A DNA stretch of 64,000 nt from Calliopum simillimum (Eukaryota > Arthropoda > Insecta > Diptera > Lauxaniidae), in NCBI GenBank assembly GCA_951812925.1, contig OX638370.1, positions 109,940,897 through 110,004,896 of the forward strand, in the 5' to 3' direction. Both the position numbers and the translations under genes were made by a program. The notes beneath the pieces are model-generated. The model saw only the letters and a list, made by a program, of their open reading frames with translations, was not told the origin of the DNA and ran no database searches. Positions 34,648-46,282 of the stretch are shown one piece after another; positions within the stretch are counted from its first letter, which is position 1, and every line of letters begins with the position of its first letter.

Positions 34648-35300
34648 AATTATGGGAAAACTGAAAATCGGTTCAGGCCTTAGATAAACCATTACAAATA
34701 AAATATCAAAAACTCCCAATTTATCACATGTAGGCTTAACTAGTTATTCAAGACAAAGGTCACAAAAATCAGTTTTTTGCAAATATTTGTCGACAATATT
34801 GTAGCTTATAAAACTTTCTATGCGCCGAGTGTCCAAATGGCGATATCTCATGATCATTTAGTAGGATGAAACAAGTGTTCGTAGGAAAGTTCTACAAAGT
34901 GCATAAAAAAAACAGATTTCGTTTGTAGATCAAGCAATTCCCTATATAAAATTAATTTCACCTTTTACTTGCGACTCGCCGTTCATGAGTTATCGCAATT
35001 TAGAAAATCAACGTGTATGCATACTTGACAAGTTTTAACCACAAATTGGATATCTCATAAAATATAAGTTGTACGAAAATATTTCCTGGAACTTTCTTTA
35101 AGCAATTTTATAAGCTATTGCAATATATTGACAAATATTTTTCTCTAAAGGTAACCGTTAGCGAGATATTTGCAAAAAACTGATTTTGTGACATTTGACT
35201 TTGGATAACTTTTTAAGCTCACCTGGTATACATGGGGACTTTTGATATTTTATTTGTATTGGCGTATCTAAGACTTGCACCGATTTTCAGTTTTCCTCTA
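34648..35300. mobile_element. Foldback element, about 650 bp
   Basis: The left end GGAAAACTGAAAATCGGTTC is inverted at the right end (CACCGATTTTCAGTTTTCC). Pairing continues with TCACAAAAATCAGTTTTTTGCAAATAT, inverted near 35170-35200, and with AATATTGTAGCTTATAAAAC versus TTTTATAAGCTATTGCAATA. It is noncoding. Similar in style to the foldbacks at 24042 and 26129 but not obviously the same family. Confidence 0.75.
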
Positions 35301-35920
35301 TTGCATACCTTTAGTATATATGTAGCTAGTTCTTGACTATGAGTGCTAGATATTCTTCTACGAGTTTAATTAGAGTTGGCGCCCTAAGTGACTTTTAAGT
35401 TCTTGTTGCCAGAATTATTGGATGTTTTCGTATAATGTGTAAATGTTTCATGTGACCACTGATGGCACATTACGCATTGAATCCAATCATCTGGTTTAGT
35501 GGTTTATGCATAATCTTCTCCTTCCAATGCACCGCACCCATCAGATTCATCTTAGAATAAAATATTTTTTTCTTTTTCTGCTACACCACTTATGTATATT
35601 ATGAGAATACTTGCCGTTTATTTTCTGTAAATGTTTCGAAGTCATTGGTACCGGTGAGATTTCACTTAATCCCATTTGTGACGTTATGTACTTATGTTGA
35701 AAGTTTCCACAGGGTTTTCCAAAGTATTAGAGAAAATTGGTCCTACCTATCTAAAATTAAATTTTATCAATTCTGTTTGTTTTTGATATATGGACCATAA
35801 AAGTAAATGAATTACTCAGCGCTCTGCTGCGTCTCGAAATACTTAATACTGAATTAATTTTGTTCCATATTTTAATGCTACAAAAGCTGCAAGTATTGAA
35901 ATTAAAAGTGGTGCCTTATC

Positions 35921-36097
35921 AGCTGGGAGTGCCATATCACCTAGGGGTGCCATATTACCTGGGGTGCCATATCAGCTGGAGGTGCCGTATAACATGGGAG
36001 TGCCATTTCACCTGGTGTACCATATCACCTGGTGTACCATATCACCTGGTGTACCATATCACCTGGTGTACCATATCACCTGGGGTGCCATATCTCC
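35921..36097. repeat. 17-bp minisatellite (ACCATATCACCTGGTGT)n
   Basis: Near-perfect units run from about 36000 to 36085. Diverged GTGCCATATCACCTGGG and related units precede them from about 35921. The unit contains the palindrome ACCTGGTGT/ACACCAGGT in part. Frames through the array give repetitive peptides only. Confidence 0.9.
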
Positions 36098-36937
36098 TGT
36101 GTTCTCCCTACCTAGTTTCATTTGGAAATTTTATTGTTATACGTTTTCATACCCAGTCACAAATTCAATTTTGTTTGAAAAAAATAAAAACCACTGTGCA
36201 GCAAAGCCACCGCAACTACTTCCAAATTAAAAATATTTCTTTCCGCAACATCCATACGTCGTGTATCACATTAATTAGTCTGCGTGGCCGCGGCCGATCT
36301 CGCTTTTAATTTAAATGATATTTATAGTTATGCATACGGTTTATTTATTTGTTTTTTATTTTTTTAAATTAAAATTTTATTTTTTGCTGCGCTGACTAAA
36401 AATAAATGCACTACTTTTCTATTTTGTATAAAAATATCAAATAATTAAATTTTATTTTTGTAAAAATATCACTGTGATATAAAAAAAACCAAAATGTCTC
36501 GCATTATTTTTATTTCGCTATTTTGTAATACAAACACATGTCCCACTTATTTGTTTTTTTTTTCGCCCCTCTGCTATTTCTATTTGTTTATTACTCTTTA
36601 GATGCATTCCACAAATCAAGTCCCCCCTTAAAAAAATAACAAATATTGTTATCATTGGCATATGCTTGTTGTTGGTCGTTGTTGCATCAACTTTTATTTC
36701 CGTTTTTTTTTTTTTTTTTTTTGGCTTTGGGGTAATTTGATTTATTTATATATGTTGCATATTTAGTGCATTCTCTTTTGTGGGGTCGGTCCCCCTTTTA
36801 CTTTGTGTAGTTTCGGAACAATAAAACAACATGACCCATATTTTCCAGTTTTTTTTAACATTTGTTTTTTTTTTTGCTTAACAATTTTAAAAACTGTGCC
36901 ATCGCACATTTTGTTGCAAGCCATAAAAGTGGTTGTT

Positions 36938-36992
36938 GCATTTTTTGTTGTTGTTGTTGCTGTTGTTGTTGTTGTTGTTGTTGTTGCTGCTG
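36938..36992. repeat. GTT/GCT trinucleotide microsatellite
   Basis: About 17 GTT units interrupted by GCT. Open frames on either strand encode only homopolymeric Val, Cys or Gln stretches and lack splice context. Confidence 0.9.
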
Positions 36993-38040
36993 CATATTTA
37001 ACATAGATATCTGTAAATGGAGCAACAACAATGTAAATGTAATTAACAGTGGCATTTTTTTTTTTTTTTTTTGTTTTACTAATTCATTTCAAATGCTCCT
37101 TGAGGCATTAGCAAGCGTGATAGTTTTGTAGTAGGAAAGTAGTGTAGGTTAACGACAGCACTTGCTTTGAGTAGACAGCTGTAACCGAAAACTCTATAAC
37201 TTTTGGTAACAGCCAGCCGCAGGCGCGCTACTACCGCTTGCTGATCTAAGTATATTTTAAATATTTCCTATGATGTAAAACTTTGTGATGTTCCTTGGAT
37301 TTAATGTGATGCGGCTGTTTCTTATTTTTTTAATGATCTTTTCATACGGTCCATTTGTTGTTGGCTTTGTGTGCATCATAAATTCACCAAAAACAAACTT
37401 GCAATGTGAATATTTTAACGTTTTTGTTTACATACTACATTTGCTATTCCAAAAAAAGTAGTACAAAGATATGAATCTTCTACAATTTGGAGAACAAAAA
37501 ATATCGAAAATTTGTGCACCATTTTTATCACGTTATAATTGGTCAAGTATAAAAAATTTCACTAGAATCTGTCGCAATCTTCAAAGTGTTTGATTTTGTG
37601 AACAGTGCGCGCTTTGTAAAATTCTTTGAAATTTTTTTTAACTTCAGTTTGTAGATAAAACAAAAAACTTAAGCATAATTATGTATTTTCATAAAATTCC
37701 TTTGCATTATGTTTTTAACAACATCGCCAAAGTTTCACCAGAATTTATAGCAAAATTATATTTCTTCGAAAACTACTTTCAACGCATTTACAATTTACGG
37801 CAAAATACTTTCAAAATATTTCTACTTCTAAGGAACTGTCTGCGAAAAAACTTCCAGTTTTGTTACTTAAGTTTGTGATCTGCTCGATTATCACATTAGC
37901 CGAAAGTGACATTTAATTTATGAGGCATCTCATTGCGACTCACGGGACATTTTTGCTATAGAAATGGCATAAATTTAGTAAAAACTAAGCTATTTTGAGG
38001 CTTTAAACAATCAAAACGCTCTATAGACAAATATAAAGAA

Positions 38041-38560
38041 CGTTTTTTTTATTATTATTATTTGAAGGCTCTAAATTGGACTGCGACCTAAAATATCTTT
38101 TGTACAGCCTCTTTCCCTATCAGAACAGTTCCAGACTATCCATAAATCTTGTCACTGCCATGGGATTAAGGGCTTATGATTTCAATTTTGGCACCTCAGC
38201 ACTTAATTCTGCATCTCAGAGAAGCGTTGCACATACAGGGCACATGCTCAGCTGTTGTTTCTACAGGAATCATCGTCTACCAGAGCCATCTTTTTTAGGT
38301 GATAATTGAGTTTACAGTGCCTTCTTATTATTTCACTGTATGTTTTTATATTTTTTCTGTTGGGATTTAAAACAGCTTCTACTTTAACACTTGATTAACT
38401 TTTCACTTGCCGCATGAATTCTTGGGCTCTCCAGTGGTCGGTCAGGCTGTTTTTTTCCCATTCCCGAATTAAGTTATTTATAAGGCTGTTGTTCACTCCA
38501 TAGAAGGTTTCTGGACCTATGAAAGTATTGAGTGCACCTGCCATAAAACACTTTTCTTAC
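38041..38560 (-). pseudogene. Decayed non-LTR element, C-terminal region after RNase H
   Basis: On the minus strand, a segment SLINNLIREWEKNSLTDHWR (near 38490-38430) precedes YSEIIRRHCKLNYHLKKMAL (near 38350-38290) and, after a frameshift, TAEHVPCMC. The spacing of His/Cys residues (HCKLNYH..DDDSCR..TAEHV.C) matches the zinc-finger-like tail found after RNase H in R1/I-type elements. The NNLIRE motif is shared with the remnant at 46010-46282, so both are probably the same family. Several stops and shifts mark it as dead. Confidence 0.65.
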
Positions 38561-38757
38561 TAAGTTTTGGGGTTAATTTTAAAGTATTAATGTTTTCCGT
38601 CTTTAATTGTTTTTAAAATGAGTGTGACTCACGGGACATAAAACGGAATTCTCTCACATTTATTTTGGGGTAGAATTTTAGCCAGGCTACTGCTTTTTTT
38701 TTCGTTCTTCTTTGTACTTGCAAGAGAACGGACGTGTTTTTTCCTTCTCCGCGATAA

Positions 38758-39903
38758 TTGTTTTTTTTAATCGTGTCTTGTCTAGTTGACTTAGCTATGC
38801 TGCGTTTTCGCTGTCTAATTTGCAATAAAACTGCGTCAAATGAGCAATCCGTGCAGTGTAATTCGTGCTATAAACATTCGCATAAATCGTGCCTTAAATT
38901 GGACACTTCATCTATAGAATTTTTAAATTCAAATCCAAATTTTCTATATAATTGCGATAGTTGTTTAAATGGTGCTTCGAGTTTAGAAGATATCGTATCG
39001 AAATTGGTTTTGGAAGTTAATGAACTAAAAGCAATTATTGCCAAAATATCTCTTGATAATGTTGAAAATTTTAGTAAGAGCGATTTGTGTTCTCTGAATA
39101 AATCTCTTAATCCTGCTACGAGTTCATTGACCTCTCGTTCAACTGCTGCTAATGCAAAAAAATCAATACCATCAATTAGAGTAACTGCTGCTGATGTCAC
39201 TGTAGTCGATATGCAAGAAGAAGAAGAAGAAGTAAATCATGATGCTAATTTAGTGGACCTATGCTCTTCTTCTAATTCCTCTTTGTGCTTCAATGCTGCT
39301 GCTGCTGCTGGTGCAGTGAGTGTGGTGTGTAATCCATTGCCAAATGTAAACAATGATGTTGTTGCTGGTATTGTCGCTAATAATGCTGCTTGCTCAGTTC
39401 CAACTGCTCGTCGTTTTTCTTCGTCATTTGCTACTGCTGGTGCTGCTGTTGATGCTGTCGTGGGTGATATTGACGCTCTTTTAAATTCACCTTTGCCTAC
39501 GGTCTCAAATTTTGAGTGGAAAACAGTTACAAATAAAAAGCAATCAAATAGAACTAAGCAAAACAAAGATAATGGTATCGTTGGTAGTAATGTTTGTGTT
39601 GAACTTGACGTGGCTGTGCCTCAGAGAGTTTTACATCTCTCTTACTTCAAGCCATCTGTGACAGCTGATAATATTATTGAATACGTCTCTTCGCATACTA
39701 AAATTGAGAAAGATAATTTAATTTGCCATCGTCTAGTTAAGAGAGATGCTGATGAATCTTTGCTAAAAAGGGTTAGTTTCAAATTAATTATTTCAAACAG
39801 CGATTACCCTAAAGTTTTCAATTCAGCGATATGGCCTGCATATGTTCGCGTACGCAATTTTTCTTTTTTACCAGAGAAAGAAAAAATAAATACCAATCGT
39901 TAG
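38758..39903 (+). CDS. CR1-like ORF1 protein with PHD-type zinc finger
   Basis: A 381-residue frame. Residues about 18-67 carry CLICNK, then QCNSCYKHSHKSCL and NCDSC, a cysteine/histidine pattern of the PHD/C4HC3 kind found at the N terminus of ORF1 in many CR1 elements. A Leu-rich helix follows (LEDIVSKLVLEVNELKAIIA), then a long Ala/Asn/Ser-rich stretch and a C-terminal domain ending WPAYVRVRNFSFLPEKEK. ORF1 proteins bind element RNA and package it. Met at 38797 (MLRFRCLICNK) places the finger at the very N terminus and is the more likely start. No frameshift is seen. The frame overlaps the following frame by 73 bases. Confidence 0.8.
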   Translation: MFFLIVSCLVDLAMLRFRCLICNKTASNEQSVQCNSCYKHSHKSCLKLDTSSIEFLNSNPNFLYNCDSCLNGASSLEDIVSKLVLEVNELKAIIAKISLDNVENFSKSDLCSLNKSLNPATSSLTSRSTAANAKKSIPSIRVTAADVTVVDMQEEEEEVNHDANLVDLCSSSNSSLCFNAAAAAGAVSVVCNPLPNVNNDVVAGIVANNAACSVPTARRFSSSFATAGAAVDAVVGDIDALLNSPLPTVSNFEWKTVTNKKQSNRTKQNKDNGIVGSNVCVELDVAVPQRVLHLSYFKPSVTADNIIEYVSSHTKIEKDNLICHRLVKRDADESLLKRVSFKLIISNSDYPKVFNSAIWPAYVRVRNFSFLPEKEKINTNR

Positions 39904-42796
39904 CTTCGTCTACAAATGCTGATCCAGAGCCCGCACCAAAATCACCTTTTACTGGTACCTCGCAATGTAATTTAGGGTCAGATTCTCTTAAAATTTTTTA
40001 TCAAAATGTCTCAGGTATGAGAACTAAATCTAATTTGGTATTGTTGGCAACATCTCAGTGTGAATATGACGTTTTTATTCTCACTGAGACATGGCTTAAC
40101 AACAAATTTTTCAACGAAGAGTTTTTTGATCCTAACTTATTCAATGTATATCGCAAAGATAGAGATGTTGAAACTACAGGTTGCAGTCGTGGTGGTGGAG
40201 TCCTGATTGCGGTTAATCGTGTTTTTTCTTCATGCAATGTAATGCTGATAAATAAAGATGCTCATATAGATCAACTATGTGTTATAATAAAGGGATTATC
40301 GGCATCGCTCTATATTTCTGTATCCTACATTCCGCCAAATAGTCTACTAAATTTGTATAAATTACATATTGACAATATTGTGTCTTTAGCTGCAGAAGTT
40401 TCTCCTGAAAAAAATCAACTTATTGTAACTGGTGACTTTAATCTTTGTGGAGTTTCCTGGTTGGGGCGACAAGGTGACCATCAGTATTTGTCTCCTTTTT
40501 AGATTTTGGACTATCTCAAATTAATAATTGTTTCAATTCCCTTAACAGGCTATTAGATTTAGTTTTTATTACAAATAATATTAACTTTAATATTCGAGTT
40601 TCTCCTTTTCCAATATCTGTTGTAAGTGTGCACCATGTTCCACTTGAAATTGAAGTGTCCTTTTATAAACATCTTTCAGTTCCCATAGTATCTGGAAATG
40701 TTTGTTTCAACTTTAAACTTTGTAATTATCTTTCAGTGAACAATGCTTTGAGTGAAATTGATTGGGATTTTGAATTTGGCCAACGTGACATCATGGAGTG
40801 TTTCAGGATTTTAAAAAAAAATATTTTCGAAATTTCAAACAAATATATTCCCAGGGTCAAGAGTTATGTTTATAAGCTTCCTTGGTACACAAAAGGTTTG
40901 AAAAAACTAAAAAACCTTCGATCAAAATTTTATAAAAAATTTTTGAAAACTAATTTAAATGTTTATTTTTTAAAATATAGACACTACTTGCGGGAGTTTA
41001 ATTTTTTAGACAAATACCTTTATAGGCAATATATTCAGAAGTTTGAAATAAGCATTAAATCAAATCCCAAGTCTTTCTGGCGATTTGTTAACTCAAAGAA
41101 AGGATGTTCAACTATTCCATCGTCGATGTTCTTTGGTGACAAAACATCTAATGACCTGACTTCCTCTGCTGATCTTTTTGCAGAGTTTTTCATGTCTAAT
41201 TATGAATTACCTTCCTCTAGATATCCAGATATTTCTGAGCATCTAGTTCCAACATTGGACTTTGGGTCCCTTTCTTTAAATATGGATGACATTTTGAATG
41301 GTATCAAAAAGCTGAAAACTTCAACAAGTTGTGATGTCGATGGTTTTTGTTCATTTTTTATCAAAAACTGTGCGGTTAGCTTAGCGTATCCTTTGTTAAA
41401 AATTTTTAATAAATCTTTATCTTTGGGAGTATTCCTTGATTGTTGGAAAGTGGCGCATATTACTCCTATTTTTAAATCTGGGTGTAAAAGCGATATTTCT
41501 AATTATAGGCCTATATCTAAACTTACAGTAATATCTAAACTTTTAGAATCTATTGTGAAAGATAAACTGTTTTTTGCCATTAGAAATTTTATTTCGCCTT
41601 TTCAGCATGGTTTTGTTAAGGGTCGCTCTACCATAACAAATTTAGTTCTGTTTAGTGAATACTGTATATCTGCTTTTACGAAAGGATATCAAGTGGACGT
41701 TATATATACAGATTTTTCAAAAGCATTTGACAAAATTTCCCATGCATTGTTAATTAAAAAATGTGAAGTGCTCGGAATTCATTCCAGCTTTTTAAAATGG
41801 CTAAAGTCATACTTATGTAATCGCCAATGTGTTGTTGCTTTTGATAATGTTATGTCTTTTCCATTTTGTGCCACGTCTGGAGTTCCTCAGGGCAGCATCC
41901 TTGGGCCTTTATTGTTTATTATTTTTATTAATGATGTTGTGTCTTTATTTGTGGAGTGTAAGTGTTTACTTTATGCGGATGATCTAAAGATATTCATGAA
42001 AATTAAAAATAGTGCTGATTCCCAAATTATCCAGTGTGAATTAAATAAACTTCATACTTGGTGTGTTAATAATGGTCTCTTTTTAAACCTAAATAAATGT
42101 GTATATGTTCCATTTTCCAAATCTAGTATTTTAATTCCATCGTCTTATAGTATCTCTAATGTCCCACTATCGTCTCTGCGTGAATATAAAGACTTAGGTG
42201 TAGTATTCGATTCTAATTTTTCTTTTCGTCCGCACTTGGAATATATTATTCCAAAAGCTTATTCTATGTTAGCTTTTCTAAGACGTAATAGTGGCTCCTT
42301 TAAGGACCCTTATACTTTAAAAGTCTTGTATACTAGTCTGGTAAGATCTAGATTAGAATATGCGGCAATTGTATGGTCTCCTTTTTATGATTCACATAAG
42401 ATAAGAATTGAAAAAGTGCAGAAATCTTTTACTAGATTTGCCTTGCGATCGTTAGACTTTGAATCTGGTTTACCTCCTTATAATTCCCGTTGTCTATTGT
42501 TAGGACTAAAGACTTTAGAGGCTCGAAGAAGTATTCTGTCTCTACTTTTTGTATATGATATTGTTGTTGGTTTTGTTGATTGTCCGATGTTGTTGCGTTT
42601 GATTCAATTCAATGTTCCCTCAAGAATTTTACGTAATCATGTTCTTTTTCATTTGGACATGGTTCGCACAAATTATGCTACAAATGCTCCTATAAATAGG
42701 TCTTTAAATTTGTTTAATAATATTAATTTACTAAATAACATAGATTTTTCAGTTTCAAAAAATTCTATAAAATCTCTTTTGAATAGTTTATTGTAA
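39831..42796 (+). pseudogene. CR1-like ORF2: endonuclease and reverse transcriptase, one frameshift
   Basis: The first part (39831-40502) holds the endonuclease motifs FYQNVSGMR, TETWL, RGGGVLIAVN, SYIPPNS and GDFNL. The frame then stops at 40500-40502. The adjacent frame continues from there (LDFGLSQ, LLDLVF, HHVPLEI) into a 722-residue open frame starting at 40628. That frame has the RT core: NYRPIS, FVKGRST, YTDFSKAFD (about residues 359-367), SGVPQGSILGPLLF (about 417-430) and YADD (about 449-452). The C-terminal region has the YKDLGVVFD..LEYAAIVWSP block normal for CR1/jockey groups. There is no RNase H domain. The RT part is otherwise intact, so the copy is recent, but the frameshift should block production of a full ORF2 protein. 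Confidence 0.85.
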
Positions 42797-43072
42797 AATT
42801 GATTATTTTTGTAATATATTATATTTTTAACTTAAATTATTCTAGTCTGTAAGAAATTCTATGTTCAAAGACTAATGAAAGAAATAAATAAATAAATAAA
42901 TAAAATTTTTTTTTTTTTTATGCTGCAATTCAAGAAATATGTGACTACAGTTGAAGACTTTAAAATAAAAGCTAGCTATTATAATGAAGAAAATATAAAA
43001 TTTTGAATTTGTGCCTCACGGAACATACTGTTCTGACATGCAGACATTTCTGACAGTGACAAAGCGAAGCCG

Positions 43073-43261
43073 GAGTTGGATTTTTGGGAGTTTTAAATCA
43101 TGAGCTGCGGCCACAGGCCGCCCACTTACCCCTTCCCTTATGTAAAATTACTGTGGCTAGCAAACTAGGTGTTGGATATATCATAGACTGATCAGCGGCT
43201 GAAGGCCGTCGCGGAAACGGTATTGGAATTTTTGGGAGTTTTAAATCCTGAGCTGCGGCTG
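43073..43261. repeat. Direct repeat of a 40-bp block 146 bp apart
   Basis: TTTTTGGGAGTTTTAAATCM followed by TGAGCTGCGGC occurs at about 43080-43109 and 43228-43257. The segment between has GGCC-rich palindromes. It is noncoding and lies just downstream of the CR1-like element. Confidence 0.55.
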
Positions 43262-43282
43262 TTGTCAATAACAACAAATCGT

Positions 43283-43412
43283 TATGGGGACTATGTCCGT
43301 TTTTCCCTGGGGATTATGTCCGAAACACTTGCGGACATAATCCCCATTTTAGAAATGGGGACTATGTCCGAATTATTGGCGTACATAATCCCCATTTCGT
43401 GTGGACTATGTC
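43283..43412. repeat. Two adjacent hairpins built on GGGGAYTATGTCCG
   Basis: GGGGATTATGTCCG pairs with CGGACATAATCCCC around a 9-nt loop (about 43308-43344). Immediately after, AAATGGGGACTATGTCCG pairs with a GTACATAATCCCCATTT segment (about 43352-43398). A further GGACTATGTC follows. The stems are near perfect. Confidence 0.75.
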
Positions 43413-43575
43413 ACAGCACCGTCTCCGAATAACTTAAAAATTTTCAGATTTTTTGATGCATTTTTGCAAAAGTTATGGTACAAAAACCAAAAAATTTAAC
43501 TCTTATTTATATTCGATCATTCCAAAAACCAAAAAGGAGAAAATTTAAAAAAAAAAATCATCCATATTTTGCATA

Positions 43576-43734
43576 TGTGACCTGGTCTATGAAAAGGGGG
43601 TTTACGTGCGAAAAAAAAAATTTCGTGAAAACAACTGGAAAACAACTTTTAAAGATCAATTTATGCGAATCGGCAACAAATTGGAAATTTTTTTTTTTTG
43701 ACACGTAAGGACCCTTTTCATAGACCAGGTCACA
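43576..43734. mobile_element. Palindromic MITE, 159 bp, TA-flanked
   Basis: It begins TGTGACCTGGTCTATGAAAA and ends with the complement TTTTCATAGACCAGGTCACA. The paired arms extend to TTTACGTG / CACGTAA. TA lies on both sides (43574-43575 and 43735-43736), fitting a Tc1/mariner-type target duplication. It is noncoding. Confidence 0.8.
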
Positions 43735-46009
43735 TATAGTCTATATAAAAATATTTTTTCGTAAATTTTTACTCAAAAATTATAAACAAAAAATCATTTT
43801 TTTATAAACAAATTGATTTTTTAAAATTTCTAATAATAGCTTTAAGCATTGCGCAGAATTTGAGTATATAATTATGGGGTGCACTCTACAATTGTGTGAG
43901 CTATGAGCATTTTATGCCTTGAACACTTTTTTCGTAAGATGCCTCCCTATTGAGTAAAAAAAGAGTTTCGATCGGAGATAGTCAATTCACGCGTTTTTGT
44001 CCCCATATGAAAAAAAAATGCTGAGAATTGTCCAAGGAATACGTGTGAATTTTTTCATATTTGTCAAACCAAAGAAACAGCATATTTCAAAGCGAACGTT
44101 TGCAAATCGTGACGAATGCACAAAAATCAACAAACAAAGGAATAAAACTTATTTCGCGCACTATCACCGTGTTGGTACGTAAATGTCATGTACGTCATTC
44201 CATTTACGTGCTTTGAACTTTTAGCGTTATTTATTTCACTTTTAACTATGAGTATACAACATTTTATGAGAATTTGAATTGCCTTTTCTGATTAAGTAGT
44301 ATTCCTGTAAAAAATTCAGTTTTTTTTCTCAAGTATGAAAACCTGTCAAACCTGTCAAATGGAAATTTTTGTTCAACTCTTCCTGTTTTTCGATCAAAAA
44401 ATGACAACGATCAATATCTTTCTTTTCAACCACGAAAAGCTTAATTTAGTTTTCTCTTCATTTAATATAAAACTTAAACCTTAATACTTGTTGCTTTTTA
44501 TTGAATATTTGATTCTCTGTAAAAAAAAAAAAAACACAAATCTCTTGATCATCACATAAACATTTTTCTTTTGATTTCTTATACTCTGTAATTTATTGCG
44601 CTCTGGTGCACAGATTTTCGAAAAAGTTTTCGAACAACTGCCGCCACTCAACAATTTTTGATGTAGCGCTGCTCAACATAAAATTTTCTAAAAGTTTTCA
44701 CATTTTCGCAAGTTTTTTTTTTTGTGTTTGGGGAATTTTCTTAGACTTCCGCCAAGTTGATCGCGCTCAGTTGTGTTCGTGTCGTGGTGTTGTTCAAAAC
44801 GTTTCTTCTATCTGTTGTCTATATGTGAATACTGTGTGTGAAAGTAAAACTAAAATAAGAAAAATATTTTTGATATGTAAAAAAGTAAAAAAATTTATAA
44901 AAAAACAAAGAAAAAACATAAATTTTTTAATGTCCCTTTGGTACAAAATCTAATGCTGTGAAATTAATCATTGCGTAATCACATAGTTTTTGAAATTTCC
45001 TGCAAATTTTAAAAGTTTCTAAATGTACAATAAATTTTTAACACAAAAAATTTGTGAATGAAAATTAAAAATAGCACTTTTTATGTAAAAATAGCAGCTA
45101 CTTTGTTGAAAAAAAAAAAAAAAATAAAAAAATTTAAAACTAAAATCAAAAGTTTTCTATCAAATTTATTTGAAATATCTTGAATTATTGCACATCAGTT
45201 GACCCAAAATAAAGAAAGAAAGTGTGCGCAACGCCCCTGCAGCTTTTTTTGTCATTCTCGTGACAGTATTTTATCTAGAGTTTTTGGTTCTTGTGCGTCT
45301 TTTTTGTCAAATTTATTTGCTATTTAAAACTTTTAATTAAAGGTAGAGCAAAAAAAGTTTTCACTTTTATTTTTCTTGTCATGTGCTGCTGCCTGTGACT
45401 CTTGTGTCTTTTAATAAAAGCGCACTTTTGCCAAACATTTTTTTGGTTGGAGCAAACCGTACGTACACCTTAAGGCCATTCTATTAATGTGCAAATCAAA
45501 TTTATAAATTTAGATCTTTTTTTTTTTTTTTGTATTTTTTGAGATACGTCTGTATACGCTGAGGTAAATAGATGCTAGCTAAAAGATAAAAACGTTCATT
45601 TCAATAATAAAAAAAAAAAACTTCGTTAACTGCCTCGTGTGCTAATAAATTTCAAATAAAATAAATATTATTTTACGCTAAATTGAAGAAAATAATAAAA
45701 ATTAACAAAAACTGAACTGACTGTTTCGCTATTCTGGCTACAAGCAAAATTTTTGTTTGCCACAATGCTGAATGTTATGTGGATGTTCTAAAATTCCTGT
45801 ATAATTTTTTATTTTAAACAATTGTTAGCACTATGACTATCTAAAAGCAAAATATTATCGTTCTTAAAAACTGCAAAAGCGTCTATGAAATACAAAAGAA
45901 ATGAAAAGATATAAAAGTATCCCGTAGCTGACAGTTTCATCAATGACTTACCGGTGACTTTTAAGCCTCAGTAACATTTTTTACGAAGTGGCACTTCCGG
46001 CACCGACAA

Positions 46010-46282
46010 CTGTATTTTTCAGACATTCAAGCGACTCTAAAATCATTAATGGCTTTATTAATGCACTCAAAACTAGTCTGTGAGCGTTTTGAACTTCTGA
46101 AAGACTTATCCAGGAAGAAATGTAATCTAGATACCAGTTCACAAGTGGCCTGAGGACAATAAAAGCGCAGATTGCTTGGCCAAGAGAGGCGCACTTATTA
46201 CTTTCATAAGCTCAGAACTAATCAGCGAAGTGAGCAATAGCTTTAAAAATAACTTAATTCGGGAATGCAATGAAAACAGCCA
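46010..46282 (+). pseudogene. Decayed non-LTR element: RNase H middle and end
   Basis: A frame beginning SDIQATLKSLMALLMHSKLV (about 46018-46077) matches the SDSQAALKAL-type RNase H block with its catalytic Asp. It continues CERFELLKDLSRKKCNL. After a frame change, DNKSADCLAKRGA (about 46156-46196) is the ADxLAKxGA block, followed by NSFKNNLIREC. This last motif is shared with the minus-strand remnant at 38041-38560. The copy is truncated directly into the minisatellite that begins at about 46270. Confidence 0.7.

Larger units (their letters stand above)
38650..42905 (+). mobile_element. CR1-like non-LTR retrotransposon, nearly full length
   Basis: A 5' leader precedes ORF1 (38758-39903) and ORF2 (39831-42796, one frameshift). 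The element ends in a TAAA-type microsatellite (about 42881-42905) rather than poly-A. A PHD-type cysteine finger in ORF1, an apurinic-type endonuclease plus RT in ORF2, no RNase H, and a short-repeat 3' end together point to the CR1 group. The 5' border and target duplication could not be fixed. It lies on the same strand as Pkn inside its intron, next to the older minus-strand remnant at 38041-38560. Confidence 0.8.

Noticed and set aside
35860..36309. 149-codon frame over the 17-bp repeat
   Set aside because: Its middle is the minisatellite translated in successive frames and its ends lack splice sites.
36803..37131. Frames with Cys/Val/Gln runs
   Set aside because: They translate a trinucleotide microsatellite; three frames and both strands are all open there.
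38076..38309. 77-codon + strand frame
   Set aside because: The minus strand of the same stretch carries the LINE His/Cys tail motifs, which explain the sequence better.
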